Origin: NORP233 sp050186825
Lineage (GTDB): Bacteria > Planctomycetota > J058
Length of the DNA stretch: 64,000 bases
Direction of reading: 5' to 3'
Assembly: GCA_050186825.1 (NCBI GenBank)
Contig: JBFWYD010000028.1
Coordinates: forward strand, 1 to 64,000
The notes under the pieces were generated by a model. It did not search any database, was not told the DNA's origin, and was given only the letters and a program-made list of their open reading frames with translations. Both the position numbers and the translations under genes were made by a program. Of the stretch, positions 47,599-56,072 are shown piece by piece; positions within the stretch are counted from its first letter, which is position 1; each line of letters opens with the position of its first letter.

Positions 47599-49678
47599 GC
47601 GCCTCGTCCGCGCCGCGGGCGTCGTAGACCAGCACGCGCCCGTCGCGCGAGCCCACGTAGAGGCGGCCGCCGCTGAGCGCGATCCGCGCCAGCCGCAGCG
47701 GGTCCCCGCGCGTGCGCGGCGGGACCACGAACTCGCGCGGGAGGAGCGCGCGGCGCTCCAGGTCGAACACGTGCAGGCCCGAGGCCGGCCGCTCCTTCCA
47801 GTAGCTGCTCACGAACAGCCGGTCCCTGTCGACGAGCAGCCCGCGCACCGGGCCGGCGACCACCCCGCTCGCCTTCAAGGCCGAGGCCCGCGGGTCGACG
47901 TAGGGTCGCTGCCGGCCGCTGGCCAGGTCGACCTCGGTCAGCCCGCCGTAGGTCGTCCCCAGGAGCGCCCGCTCGCCCCACAGCGCGAGCTGGGTCCAGG
48001 CCGCCGTGACCTCCGCGATCACGCGCGGCTTGCCCCCGCGCGCGAGGTCGAGCTCGAGCAGGTGCGCGCTGCTGTCGGGCCGATCCTTGATCGGATGGGT
48101 GAGCGCGAGCACGCGCCGCCCGGGGAGGAAGGTCATGTGCCCGACCGCGCCGGTGCGGTCCTCGACCTCGATCTCGCCCAGGGCCGTCTCGCGCGTGACG
48201 TCGTAGCCCATGACCCGGACCGTGTGCGCCAGCGCGAGGGTCCGGGTGGCGGGGTCCCAGGCGCCGACCAGCCGCGCGCCGATCTTCTGGAAGGACTCCA
48301 GGCAGTCCCGGACCACCCTAGGCCACGGCGCCGGGGTGAGCTGGCGGTCGCGCCGGTAGCGCGCAGGTCCCAGCCCGAAGCGCTGCGCGACCACGTCCTC
48401 CGCGCCCAGCCACACCTCCGTGACCTCGACGTCGCCGACGAAGCGCAGCGAGGCCGGCGGGGCGTGCCGGGCCAGCCCGAGCTCGCCCCCGTAGAACAGC
48501 CCCTCCGCGTCGGCGTAAGGGTCGAGCCGCTTGTCCCGCGGGATGTCGTAGACCTCGAGCGGGAGGCGCGCCGCGCGCTCCGCCAGCTCGCGCGCGCGGG
48601 CCGCGCGCTCGTGCTGCGGGTTCCGCGCCAGCCAGGCGCGCACCTGCTCGAGCAGGTCGCCCTGAGCCGTCCCGCGCTCGGTGTGCAGGCGCTCGAGCCG
48701 CTCGAGGACCCGCGCGGGGTCCTCGCCCGCGGGGGACGCCGACGCGCTCGGGCCCGGCGTCTCCTCGGCCGGCGAAGGCGGGGGCTCCCCGCCGCGCCCA
48801 TGCAGCACCACCGCCGCCAGCGCCAGGAAGGCCAGGACCCCCGCCCCCGTGACGCCGAGCGCGAGCCCCCGCCCCTCGCGCAGCCGCTCGCCGCGCTGCC
48901 AGGCCGCGAGCGCGTCGCGCAGCGCGCCGGCGCTCGGGAAGCGGCGCCCAGGGTCTCGGTGCATCGCCCGCGCGCAGATCGCATCCAAGGAGCGACACAC
49001 CACGGGTCGGCGCGCCCGCAGGCGCGGCGCCTCCCCGTCCGCGACCTGGGCCAGCAGGCTGATCGCGCCACCCGAGTAGGGCGGCTCGCCGGCGAGCAGG
49101 GTGTAGAGGGTCACGCCCAGCCCGTAGACGTCGGTGCGCTCGTCCACCGGCTCGCCGCGGGCCTGCTCGGGGGCCATGTAGGCGGGGGTCCCCAGCACCT
49201 CGCCCGTCCGCGTCAGCCGCTCGGCGCCCGCCCCGCGGGTCAACCCGAAGTCGATCAGCACCGGGGAGCCGTCGCTGGCGCGCAGGAGCACGTTACCCGG
49301 CTTCAGGTCCCGGTGCAGCACCCCGCGCCCGTGCGCATGCTCGACCGCGTCGGCCAGCGCCTCGACGAGGCGCACCGCCTCCGCCTCCGCCAGCGGCCCG
49401 GCCGCGAGGTCCTCGTCGAGCGCCCGCCCCTCGACCAGCTCCATCGCGATCCAGGGCGGCGGCCCCCCGACCGCGTGCACGCGCACGATCCCCGGGTGCG
49501 AGAGCCGGCCCAGGGCCTCGGCCTCGCGCGCGAAGCGCTGGAGCATGGCCGCATCGCAGGCGTCGGGGTCGAGCCGCTTGAGCGCCACCACCCGATCGAG
49601 CCCGGGCTCGCGCGCGCGGTAGACGACGCCCATCCCGCCGCGGGCGATCTCGTCCAGGAGCTCGAAGCGAGGCTGCAC
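47570..49678 (-). CDS. Membrane Ser/Thr protein kinase with beta-propeller-like sensor
   Basis: 702 residues from a GTG at 49678 (weak ribosome site), beginning QPRFELLDEIARGGMGVVY. Kinase ~5-260: VALKRL, HRDLKPGNVLL, DFGLTRG, YMAPEQARG. TM ~280-300 (GVTGAGVLAFLALAAVVL). The external part ~370-700 has repeated strand segments (RTLALAHTVRVMGYD, RRVLALTHPIKDR, SGGRLYVGSRDGRVLVYDAR) of WD40/PQQ-like type. Likely an envelope sensor. Convergent overlap of 29 bp with the Nudix gene. Confidence 0.85.
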   Translation of the reverse strand: MQPRFELLDEIARGGMGVVYRAREPGLDRVVALKRLDPDACDAAMLQRFAREAEALGRLSHPGIVRVHAVGGPPPWIAMELVEGRALDEDLAAGPLAEAEAVRLVEALADAVEHAHGRGVLHRDLKPGNVLLRASDGSPVLIDFGLTRGAGAERLTRTGEVLGTPAYMAPEQARGEPVDERTDVYGLGVTLYTLLAGEPPYSGGAISLLAQVADGEAPRLRARRPVVCRSLDAICARAMHRDPGRRFPSAGALRDALAAWQRGERLREGRGLALGVTGAGVLAFLALAAVVLHGRGGEPPPSPAEETPGPSASASPAGEDPARVLERLERLHTERGTAQGDLLEQVRAWLARNPQHERAARARELAERAARLPLEVYDIPRDKRLDPYADAEGLFYGGELGLARHAPPASLRFVGDVEVTEVWLGAEDVVAQRFGLGPARYRRDRQLTPAPWPRVVRDCLESFQKIGARLVGAWDPATRTLALAHTVRVMGYDVTRETALGEIEVEDRTGAVGHMTFLPGRRVLALTHPIKDRPDSSAHLLELDLARGGKPRVIAEVTAAWTQLALWGERALLGTTYGGLTEVDLASGRQRPYVDPRASALKASGVVAGPVRGLLVDRDRLFVSSYWKERPASGLHVFDLERRALLPREFVVPPRTRGDPLRLARIALSGGRLYVGSRDGRVLVYDARGADEAPSVPGSPPR

Positions 49679-49782
49679 GCGCCGAGTTTGGAGCGCGCCC
49701 CGCGCGCGCGCCAGGACCCCCGGGCTCCAGGCCTCAAGGCTCCAGACCCCGGGCTCCAGACCCCAAGCTCCAGGCCCCCGGC

Positions 49783-50799
49783 TCAGCCCGCGAGCACGAA
49801 GTCGGGCCCCTCGCAGAGCCCGTCCTCCTCGAGCAGCGTCCGCAGCCGACTGCGCTGGCCCCAGGCGTTCACGCAGGTGACCACCAGCGCCTCGCCGCGC
49901 GCGCGCAGCCCGGCGCGGTGCTCGAGCACCGGGACGCCGTGCGGCGCGCGCCCGACCTTGCGCGGGTCGAGGTCGAGGAAGCACTGCACCCGCGCCCCGG
50001 CCCGCAGCAGCTCCCGCGCCAGCCGCCGCCCCGCGGTGCCCGCGCCCACGATCGCCGCGGGCCGCGGGCCGAGGTGCACGGCCAGGGCCTGCGCGCGGGC
50101 CAGGGCCATGCCCGCCGGCGCGTAGCGCGCGTCCGTCCGCGAGAAGCGGTCCGGCCGCTCGCGCCAGAAGTGGAGCAGGGCGGGGACCTTCTCGAAGCGC
50201 CAGCCGCGCGCGAAGAGCCGCAGCCAGAGGTCGTAGTCCTCGGGCCCCGCGAAGTCGCGGTAGCCGCCCACCTCCGCGAGCGCGCTGGCGCGGATCAGCG
50301 CCGAGGGATGCGCGAGCGGGCTCTCGACGAAGCGCTCCCGCGCCATGTCCTCGTGCCGCCGGAGCCCGTTCAGCCAGTCGTCGTAGCGCCGCCGCCCGCG
50401 CTGCACCGAGAGCTCGGGGAAGGAGCGCACCAGACAGCTCGCCACGCCCACGCGCGGGTCCGCGTCCAGCAGCGCGCGACACAGCCCCAGCCGCTCCGGG
50501 TGCGCCAGGTCGTCCGCGTCCATGCGCAGGAGGTAGTCCCCGCGCGCCACGCGCCGTCCCAGCTCGAGCGCCCCGATCAGGTCGCCCCGCGACTCGGGCC
50601 GCGAGACGACCCGCACGCGCGCGTCGCGCGCCGCGGCCGCCTGCAGCCGCTCACCCGTCCCGTCGCGCGAGCCGTCGTCCACCACGACCAGCTCCAGGTC
50701 CCCGTCCTGCTGGGCGAGCACGCTCGCCAGCGCGGCGTCGACGGTCTCGACCGCGTCGCGGACGGGGAGCAGCACGGAGGTGGGCGGCGGGGCGGGCAT
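49783..50799 (-). CDS. Family 2 glycosyltransferase with C-terminal Rossmann-like domain
   Basis: 338 residues, ATG at 50799. GT-A fold: SVLLPVRDAVETVDAALASVLAQ, ELVVVDDGSRDGTGE, and metal-binding DADD in YLLRMDADDLAHPERL; GPEDYDLWLRLFARGW is the acceptor-side ED motif. The last ~100 residues (PRPAAIVGAGTAGRRLARELLRAGARVQCFLDLDPRKVG) form a second nucleotide-binding fold seen in some sugar-modifying enzymes. It transfers sugar to a surface glycan. Same strand as the kinase gene, ~105 bp apart. Confidence 0.88.
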   Translation of the reverse strand: MPAPPPTSVLLPVRDAVETVDAALASVLAQQDGDLELVVVDDGSRDGTGERLQAAAARDARVRVVSRPESRGDLIGALELGRRVARGDYLLRMDADDLAHPERLGLCRALLDADPRVGVASCLVRSFPELSVQRGRRRYDDWLNGLRRHEDMARERFVESPLAHPSALIRASALAEVGGYRDFAGPEDYDLWLRLFARGWRFEKVPALLHFWRERPDRFSRTDARYAPAGMALARAQALAVHLGPRPAAIVGAGTAGRRLARELLRAGARVQCFLDLDPRKVGRAPHGVPVLEHRAGLRARGEALVVTCVNAWGQRSRLRTLLEEDGLCEGPDFVLAG

Positions 50800-51306
50800 T
50801 GCGCACGAGGGTCGCCTATGCCGCGCGGGTCGCAAGCCTGCGCTGGTCCGCCGGCCTCCGGATTCGCGGGCGAGCTGCGGAGGCGGAGGGGTCAGGAGCC
50901 GCGTGGGCGGTTCGTTCAACGCAAAGGCGCCAAGGCGCAGAGTCGCGAAGGGGCCTCGCTGGTCTGAGGCCGGGAAAGACGCAAGAGAACGCGAAGGGGG
51001 CCGCGCTGCAGTGAGGCGGGGAAAGACGCCGAGGACGCGAAGGTCGCGCAGGGGGCGGCCTCCGAGACCGAGTCCACGGTCACGGGGTGCACCGTTGGGG
51101 CGGTTACGACCTACCGCTACTTCTTCGTCTTCTTCTTCGGCAACAGCGTGATTGGGGACTCCTGTTCTGTCGCCGGACCAGCAGCCCGCGCTCAACCTTC
51201 GACGTAGCTCATGGAGCCTGCGCGGACCGCCGAGCCTAGCGCAGCGAAACGCTCCGCGCGGAGCGCCTCAGGGGCCCGCGTCGGGGCGGCGTGCGAGGAT
51301 TCGCGC
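50800..51306. other. Non-coding region with tandem repeats
   Basis: ~500 bp without a supported gene between divergent genes. It holds a 46-bp tandem repeat (listed separately) and, at ~51100-51165, a lower-GC stretch with CTTCTTCGTCTTCTTCTTCG. Promoters for the genes at 50799 and 51307 must lie here, but no clear -35/-10 or -24/-12 box stands out. Confidence 0.6.
50911..51057. repeat. 46-bp tandem intergenic repeat, CGCGAAGG/AAAGACGC type
   Basis: CGCGAAGG recurs at 50944, 50990 and 51036, exactly 46 bp apart, with GGGAAAGACGC in each unit; the preceding AACGCAAAGGCGCCAAGGCG is a degenerate relative. Such 'ACGCAAAGACGC...GCGAAGG' sequences recur as intergenic elements in many GC-rich genomes. 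Confidence 0.75.
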
Positions 51307-53241
51307 GTGGACCCGGCTTCCTTGCTGATCGGCGTCGTCGTGGGCCTCGTCGCCTGCTGGGTCCTGTTCCACACGGGCGAGCGCGCCCAAGCTGGGACGC
51401 CGCCGCCGCCGCCGCCGCTCGAGCCGCCGCCCGCGGAGCCTCGGCCGACCGGCGGGGAGGTGCCCGGGCCCGTGGAGCCGCCGCCGCTCGACGAGCCGCC
51501 CTCGCGCCCGGCGGAGCCGGCGACGGCCCAGGAACCTGACCAGCCGCTCGTCGGTGCGCCGCCTCCGGTGGAGCCGCCTCCCGTCGAGCCCCCACCCCGC
51601 GAGCCGCCGGCCCAGCCGCGCTTCCTGCTCGTGGCCTACCGCTGCCCGCAGTGCGGGGGCGGGGTCGAGCTCCCGGAGCAGGGGCGCGCGCTCACCTGCC
51701 CCTACTGCGACGTGGCGATTCACGTCGAGGAGCGCGCGCCGGCCGCGTCCGCCGAGCCTGCGCGGCCGGCGCGGCCGCGGCCGGGGCGCGAGGACGAGCC
51801 GCCGCCCTACGCGCCGCCGCATCCGCACGCGACCACGCGGGCGCGCTTCGGGCGCTTCGAGGTCGTGGTCGCGCGGCAGGCGATCCACGCCCGGCCGCGC
51901 GAGGTGATGCGCTGGCTGCCGCTCGGCGAGCGCTTCGCCGCGCTGTTCCTGGTGCGCGTGCTGCACGACGAGGAGCCGCTCGACGACCCGGCGCTGCTCG
52001 AGCAGGTGGCGACCGCGCTCGAGGAGCGGCTGCGCGAGCGGCGCGACCCCGGCCTCGCCGCGCGGGCGGCCCTGCGCGCGCTGCGCGACGCCTCGCCGGA
52101 GGCGGGGGAGCTCGAGGTGTTCGCGGCGGTGTTCGACGCCGACAAGAGCCAGGTGCTCACCTACGACGCGGGCTGCCCCGGGGCGCTCTGGCGGGCCAGC
52201 GTCGAGGAGGGGCGCCTGATCGACCCGGTCCGCGACCGCGGGCGGCTGAAGGTCCTCGACCTGCGCGGAGAGGCGGACGCCTTCGCCAACGGGCCGCGCC
52301 TCGAGCTCGCCGCGGGCGACGGGGTGCTCGTGACCAGCGCCGGCGTCGCGGGCGAGGGCCGCGGCTGGCGGCACGGGCAGCGCTCCCTGTTCCAGGGGCT
52401 GGGCCAGCGCGCGATCGGGCGCGACCCGGGCTGGCAGACGGACGAGCTGTTCGCCGCCTACTGGCGCGACCGCGAGCGCGCGCGCGCCGCGACGCCGCCG
52501 GTGGGCGACCTGCTGGTCGTCGCCCTGCGGGTGCTCGGCAACAAGGAGCTGGGGACAGCGCCGCCCCCGCTCTCGCGCGAGCCCCGGACCTTCGAGACCG
52601 CCACCTTCTCCCTGGCGCTGCTGGCCGCGCCCGAGGCCTTCGTCCAGCTCCGCGAGGTCCGCCCGCGCTGCCACGCGCTGACCTGGCTCGAGGGCGAGGG
52701 CCTCGACCTGGCCGCGGCCGGGCCGCGCTTCGCCGAGCGGCTCGAGGCCCTGCTCGGCGGCGAGACGGGCGACAACGACAACCCGCGCCGCGGCGGGCGC
52801 GAGGGGCTCGCGGCCGCGGGCCTCGAACCGGAGTCCCCGGGCCTCCGCGCGCTGGCGCTGTTCCTCGGCGACGAGCACGCCAAGGTCGCCTTCTGGCTGC
52901 GCGGCTGGAGCGACGCGCCGCTGGTCCTGCCCGTGCGCGGCGAGCGCGGCGGCAACCTCCAGGTCTTCGACGAGGGCGGGCACGTGTGGCCGAGCCCGGG
53001 CGCGCGGCTCCTGTTCAGCGCGGGGCTGCCCTTCGCCGCGAGCGCGCGCGCACCTGCCGACCTCGGCGGCGCCTGGCCGGGCGGGCGCGCCAGCGCGCTC
53101 TACGAGCTCGCCCTCGAGCACGAGGAGGAGGGCACGGCCGCCGCGCTGCTGCGCGCGGTCGCGGGCGCGGTCGGGATCGACATCGGCGCCGCGCCGGAAA
53201 AATCAGGCCTGCTGGTCGTGGAGCGGCGCGTCGTAGAATGA
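51307..53241 (+). CDS. Membrane-anchored zinc-ribbon protein with SpoIIE-like phosphatase domain
   Basis: 644 residues from a GTG at 51307 (GAGGA upstream; longer starts add unrelated residues). TM ~5-22 (LLIGVVVGLVACWVLF), a Pro-rich stretch ~30-105, and a zinc ribbon with CPQC...CPYC ~115-135. From ~195 a PP2C/SpoIIE-type fold: AVFDADKSQVLTYDAGCPGALW matches the SpoIIE 'tyanAGHpp' strand and ELAAGDGVLVTSAGVAGEG matches 'GD.lvlyTDGv', with the metal-site Asp replaced by Ser-Ala. The C-terminal ~200 residues are unassigned. Likely a degenerate phosphatase or regulatory partner for the next kinase. Confidence 0.6.
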   Translation: MDPASLLIGVVVGLVACWVLFHTGERAQAGTPPPPPPLEPPPAEPRPTGGEVPGPVEPPPLDEPPSRPAEPATAQEPDQPLVGAPPPVEPPPVEPPPREPPAQPRFLLVAYRCPQCGGGVELPEQGRALTCPYCDVAIHVEERAPAASAEPARPARPRPGREDEPPPYAPPHPHATTRARFGRFEVVVARQAIHARPREVMRWLPLGERFAALFLVRVLHDEEPLDDPALLEQVATALEERLRERRDPGLAARAALRALRDASPEAGELEVFAAVFDADKSQVLTYDAGCPGALWRASVEEGRLIDPVRDRGRLKVLDLRGEADAFANGPRLELAAGDGVLVTSAGVAGEGRGWRHGQRSLFQGLGQRAIGRDPGWQTDELFAAYWRDRERARAATPPVGDLLVVALRVLGNKELGTAPPPLSREPRTFETATFSLALLAAPEAFVQLREVRPRCHALTWLEGEGLDLAAAGPRFAERLEALLGGETGDNDNPRRGGREGLAAAGLEPESPGLRALALFLGDEHAKVAFWLRGWSDAPLVLPVRGERGGNLQVFDEGGHVWPSPGARLLFSAGLPFAASARAPADLGGAWPGGRASALYELALEHEEEGTAAALLRAVAGAVGIDIGAAPEKSGLLVVERRVVE

Positions 53242-53245
53242 GCGT

Positions 53246-54256
53246 GTGACGCCGCCCCCGGAGCCCTACTACCGGATCAAGGCCGAGAGCAGCTACCGCA
53301 TCCAGCGCGAGCTCGCGCGCGGCGGGATGGGCGCGGTCTACGAGGCCTACCAGGTGGGCGTCGAGGGCTTCGAGAAGCGGGTCGCGCTCAAGGTCCTGCT
53401 CCAGAACCTGACCGACGACCCGGAGTTCGTGGGCATGTTCATCCAGGAGGCCAAGCTCGTGGCCGACCTGGTCCACGAGAACGTGGTGCAGATCTACCAG
53501 CTCGGCGCGGCGGACGGCACCTACTACATGTCGCTCGAGTTCATAGACGGGCTGACCCTGGGCGACCTGGTCGAGCGCCACGAGGCGCTGGGGCGCCCGA
53601 TGCCCACCGAGCTGGCCGCGTTCATCGTGGCGCGCGTGTGCCGCGCGCTCGAGTACGCCCACACCAAGCGCGGCCTGGACGGCAGCCTGCTCGGGATCGT
53701 GCACCGCGACGTGAGCCCGGGCAACGTGATGCTCACCTACGGCGGCGTGGTCAAGCTGACCGACTTCGGGATCGCCAAGGCGCGCCACCTCAAGCTCGAC
53801 CTCGAGGGCGAGGTCCTGCTCGGCAAGGTGCGCTACATGTCGCCCGAGCAGGCCAAGTTCGAGCGCACCGACCTCCGCTCCGACGTGTTCTCGGCCGGCG
53901 TGCTCCTCTACGAGCTCCTGGTGGGCGCGCCCCTGTTCCACGGCGACGACACGATCGTGACCCTCGACCAGGTGACCTCGCGCGAGATCCCGCCGCTCGA
54001 GGAGGTGGCCCCCGACGCGCCGCCGGAGCTGGCGCGGATCGTGGCCCTGGCGCTCCAGCGCGACCGCGAGGCCCGCTACCCCAGCGCGGGGCGGATGGGC
54101 TTCGACCTCGAGCACTTCATGTACGGGGACCGCTTCGGCCCGACCAACCTCTCGCTGCACCGCTACCTGCACGCGCTCTACCCCGAGCAGGGGCACGGGC
54201 TGATCGACCCCTCGGTCCCCGACCCCTACTTCGAGCGCCTGGGGCTGAGCCTGTGA
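53246..54256 (+). CDS. Soluble Ser/Thr protein kinase
   Basis: 336 residues from a GTG at 53246, four bases after the previous stop. Kinase ~15-290: ARGGMGAVYEAYQ, VALKVLLQ, the αC glutamate in FIQEAKLVADLVHENVVQIYQL, catalytic loop HRDVSPGNVML (Val-Ser in place of Leu-Lys, a known bacterial variant), DFGIAKA and YMSPEQAKF. No membrane segment or sensor domain. The stop overlaps the start of the peptidase gene. Probably works with the SpoIIE-like and PP2C proteins of the same operon. Confidence 0.9.
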   Translation: MTPPPEPYYRIKAESSYRIQRELARGGMGAVYEAYQVGVEGFEKRVALKVLLQNLTDDPEFVGMFIQEAKLVADLVHENVVQIYQLGAADGTYYMSLEFIDGLTLGDLVERHEALGRPMPTELAAFIVARVCRALEYAHTKRGLDGSLLGIVHRDVSPGNVMLTYGGVVKLTDFGIAKARHLKLDLEGEVLLGKVRYMSPEQAKFERTDLRSDVFSAGVLLYELLVGAPLFHGDDTIVTLDQVTSREIPPLEEVAPDAPPELARIVALALQRDREARYPSAGRMGFDLEHFMYGDRFGPTNLSLHRYLHALYPEQGHGLIDPSVPDPYFERLGLSL

Positions 54257-55089
54257 GGGCCCAGGTCGCGGCGTGGGGCTCGCTGCTGCTCCTCCTCCTG
54301 CTCGGCTGCGCTAGCGACCCTGGCCTCGCGCAGGGGCCGCCGCCCGACGTGCCCGACAAGGAGCGCGTCGCGGTCAGCGCGCGCGACGGCTTCCGGGTGT
54401 GGGTCGATCGCGGCTGCCTGAGCGGCGCCGAGCTGGACGCCCTGTTCCGCGAGCTGCGCGGCTCGCGCGAGCAGCTCCTGGCCCGGCTCGGGCGCGGGCG
54501 CGCGCCCGGCGACTTCCGCTCCCCGGCGGAGCCCCGCGGCTGGAGCCCGCGCCAGCCCGCGCGGGCGCTGCCCGAGGCGATCGACGTGGTGGTCCGCCGC
54601 GACGGCGACCGCTGCCACGCCGACCTCTACGGGCTGACCGTGCTCGCGGGCCACCTCCCGCGCCACGACGCCACCCACGAGCTGGTCCACTTCCTGGCCG
54701 GCTCCTCCTGGCGCCCGCTCGACGAGGGGCTCGCGGTCTACCTGACCGAGGAGCTGTGCGGCCCGGACCGCGGCTTCCCGGTCAAGGTGCGGGCCCGGGT
54801 GTTCCTCGACCTCGGGCTCGACCAGCGCCTCGAGCCGCGCGCCCTGCGCGACGGCATGTCGCGGCTGGACTACGACACGGCCGGCGCGTGGGTGCGCTGG
54901 CTGATCGAGGCCCAGGGCTGGGAGCGCTTCTGGGAGCTCTACCACGGGCCCGAGCGGGCCTATCACCAGGTCTACGGGGTCTCCGAGCTCGAGCTCTGGC
55001 GGCGCTTCTGGCGCTACGTCGGCAACCTCGACGTCGGCGACTCGAGCAGCTACCGGGCCTACCGGGCGATCGTGCGGTCGAGGCAATGA
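54253..55089 (+). CDS. Lipoprotein zinc metallopeptidase (gluzincin-like)
   Basis: 278 residues from a GTG overlapping the kinase stop. Signal peptide and lipobox LLLLLLLGCAS predict a lipid-anchored exported protein. Zinc motif HELVH in HDATHELVHFLAGSSW, with third ligand and fold from RPLDEGLAVYLTEELCG (peptidase MA-like layout), then FWELYHGPERAYHQVYG. It would cut proteins at the cell surface or periplasm. Its place inside a kinase/phosphatase operon suggests an envelope signalling role. The stop overlaps the PP2C ATG region. Confidence 0.78.
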   Translation: MRAQVAAWGSLLLLLLLGCASDPGLAQGPPPDVPDKERVAVSARDGFRVWVDRGCLSGAELDALFRELRGSREQLLARLGRGRAPGDFRSPAEPRGWSPRQPARALPEAIDVVVRRDGDRCHADLYGLTVLAGHLPRHDATHELVHFLAGSSWRPLDEGLAVYLTEELCGPDRGFPVKVRARVFLDLGLDQRLEPRALRDGMSRLDYDTAGAWVRWLIEAQGWERFWELYHGPERAYHQVYGVSELELWRRFWRYVGNLDVGDSSSYRAYRAIVRSRQ

Positions 55090-55928
55090 GCGACATCCCC
55101 GAGCTTCGCGAGCTCCTCCTGGCGGGGGCGGTGGACGAGCGCACGCCGCTCCTGCTGGCGGGCGGGACCGCCGTGGCCGCCTCGCTGCGGGGGCCGCATC
55201 ACGAGGACACCAACGAGGACTGCGCGCTCGTGCTCTCGCTCGGGGACGGGCGCGGGCTGATCGCCGTGGCCGACGGCGCGGGCAGCTACCCCCAGGGCGA
55301 GCTGGCCTCGCGCCGCGCGCTCGAGGCCCTGGCCACCGCGGTGCGCGAGGCCGGCGAGCGCAGCCTGCGCGACGCCGTGCTCGACGGCTTCGAGGCGGCC
55401 GACGCCGCGGTGCGCGCGCTCAAGGCCGGCGCGGCCACGACCCTGGTCGCGGTCTCGATCGAGGAGGGCTGCGTCCGCACCTACAACAGCGGCGACTCGG
55501 CCGCGATCCTCTGCGGGCAGCGCGGGCGGCGGAAGCACGAGACGGTGGCCGACTCGCCCACGGGCTTCGGCCAGGCGGCGGGCCTGCTCGACGAGGACGA
55601 GGCCTTCAACCACCCCGAGCGCCACCTGGTGTGCAACCTGCTGGGCATCGACGAGCTGAAGATCACCATCGGGCCGACCCTCGAGATGGCGCCCAAGGAC
55701 ACGCTCGTGGTCGCCAGCGACGGGCTGTGGGACAACCTCAAGCTCGAGGAGGTCGTCGAGCTGGCGCGCACGGGAGGGCTCGAAGAGACGACCACCGCCT
55801 TGATCGCGGCCACGCGCGCGCGGATGAGCGAGCCGCTCGCCGCCCAGGAAGGGCCGCGCCCCGACGACCTGACCCTGGTCCTGTTCCGGCTGCGCCCGGG
55901 CGGCGAGGGCGAGGCGCCGGGCGCCTGA
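55086..55928 (+). CDS. PP2C-type Ser/Thr protein phosphatase
   Basis: 280 residues; ATG overlaps the peptidase stop (GAGGC upstream). PPM-family motifs: DTNEDCALVL, IAVADGAGSYPQGELASR, TLVAVSIEEGCVRTYNSGDSAAIL, VASDGLWDNLKLEE and PDDLTLVLFRL, with metal-binding Asp residues in each. It dephosphorylates Ser/Thr, most likely substrates of the kinase two genes upstream. Convergent with the TPR gene; repeat copy D lies between. Confidence 0.9.
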   Translation: MSDIPELRELLLAGAVDERTPLLLAGGTAVAASLRGPHHEDTNEDCALVLSLGDGRGLIAVADGAGSYPQGELASRRALEALATAVREAGERSLRDAVLDGFEAADAAVRALKAGAATTLVAVSIEEGCVRTYNSGDSAAILCGQRGRRKHETVADSPTGFGQAAGLLDEDEAFNHPERHLVCNLLGIDELKITIGPTLEMAPKDTLVVASDGLWDNLKLEEVVELARTGGLEETTTALIAATRARMSEPLAAQEGPRPDDLTLVLFRLRPGGEGEAPGA

Positions 55929-56065
<137 letters not shown>

Positions 56066-56072
56066 GCTGTGA

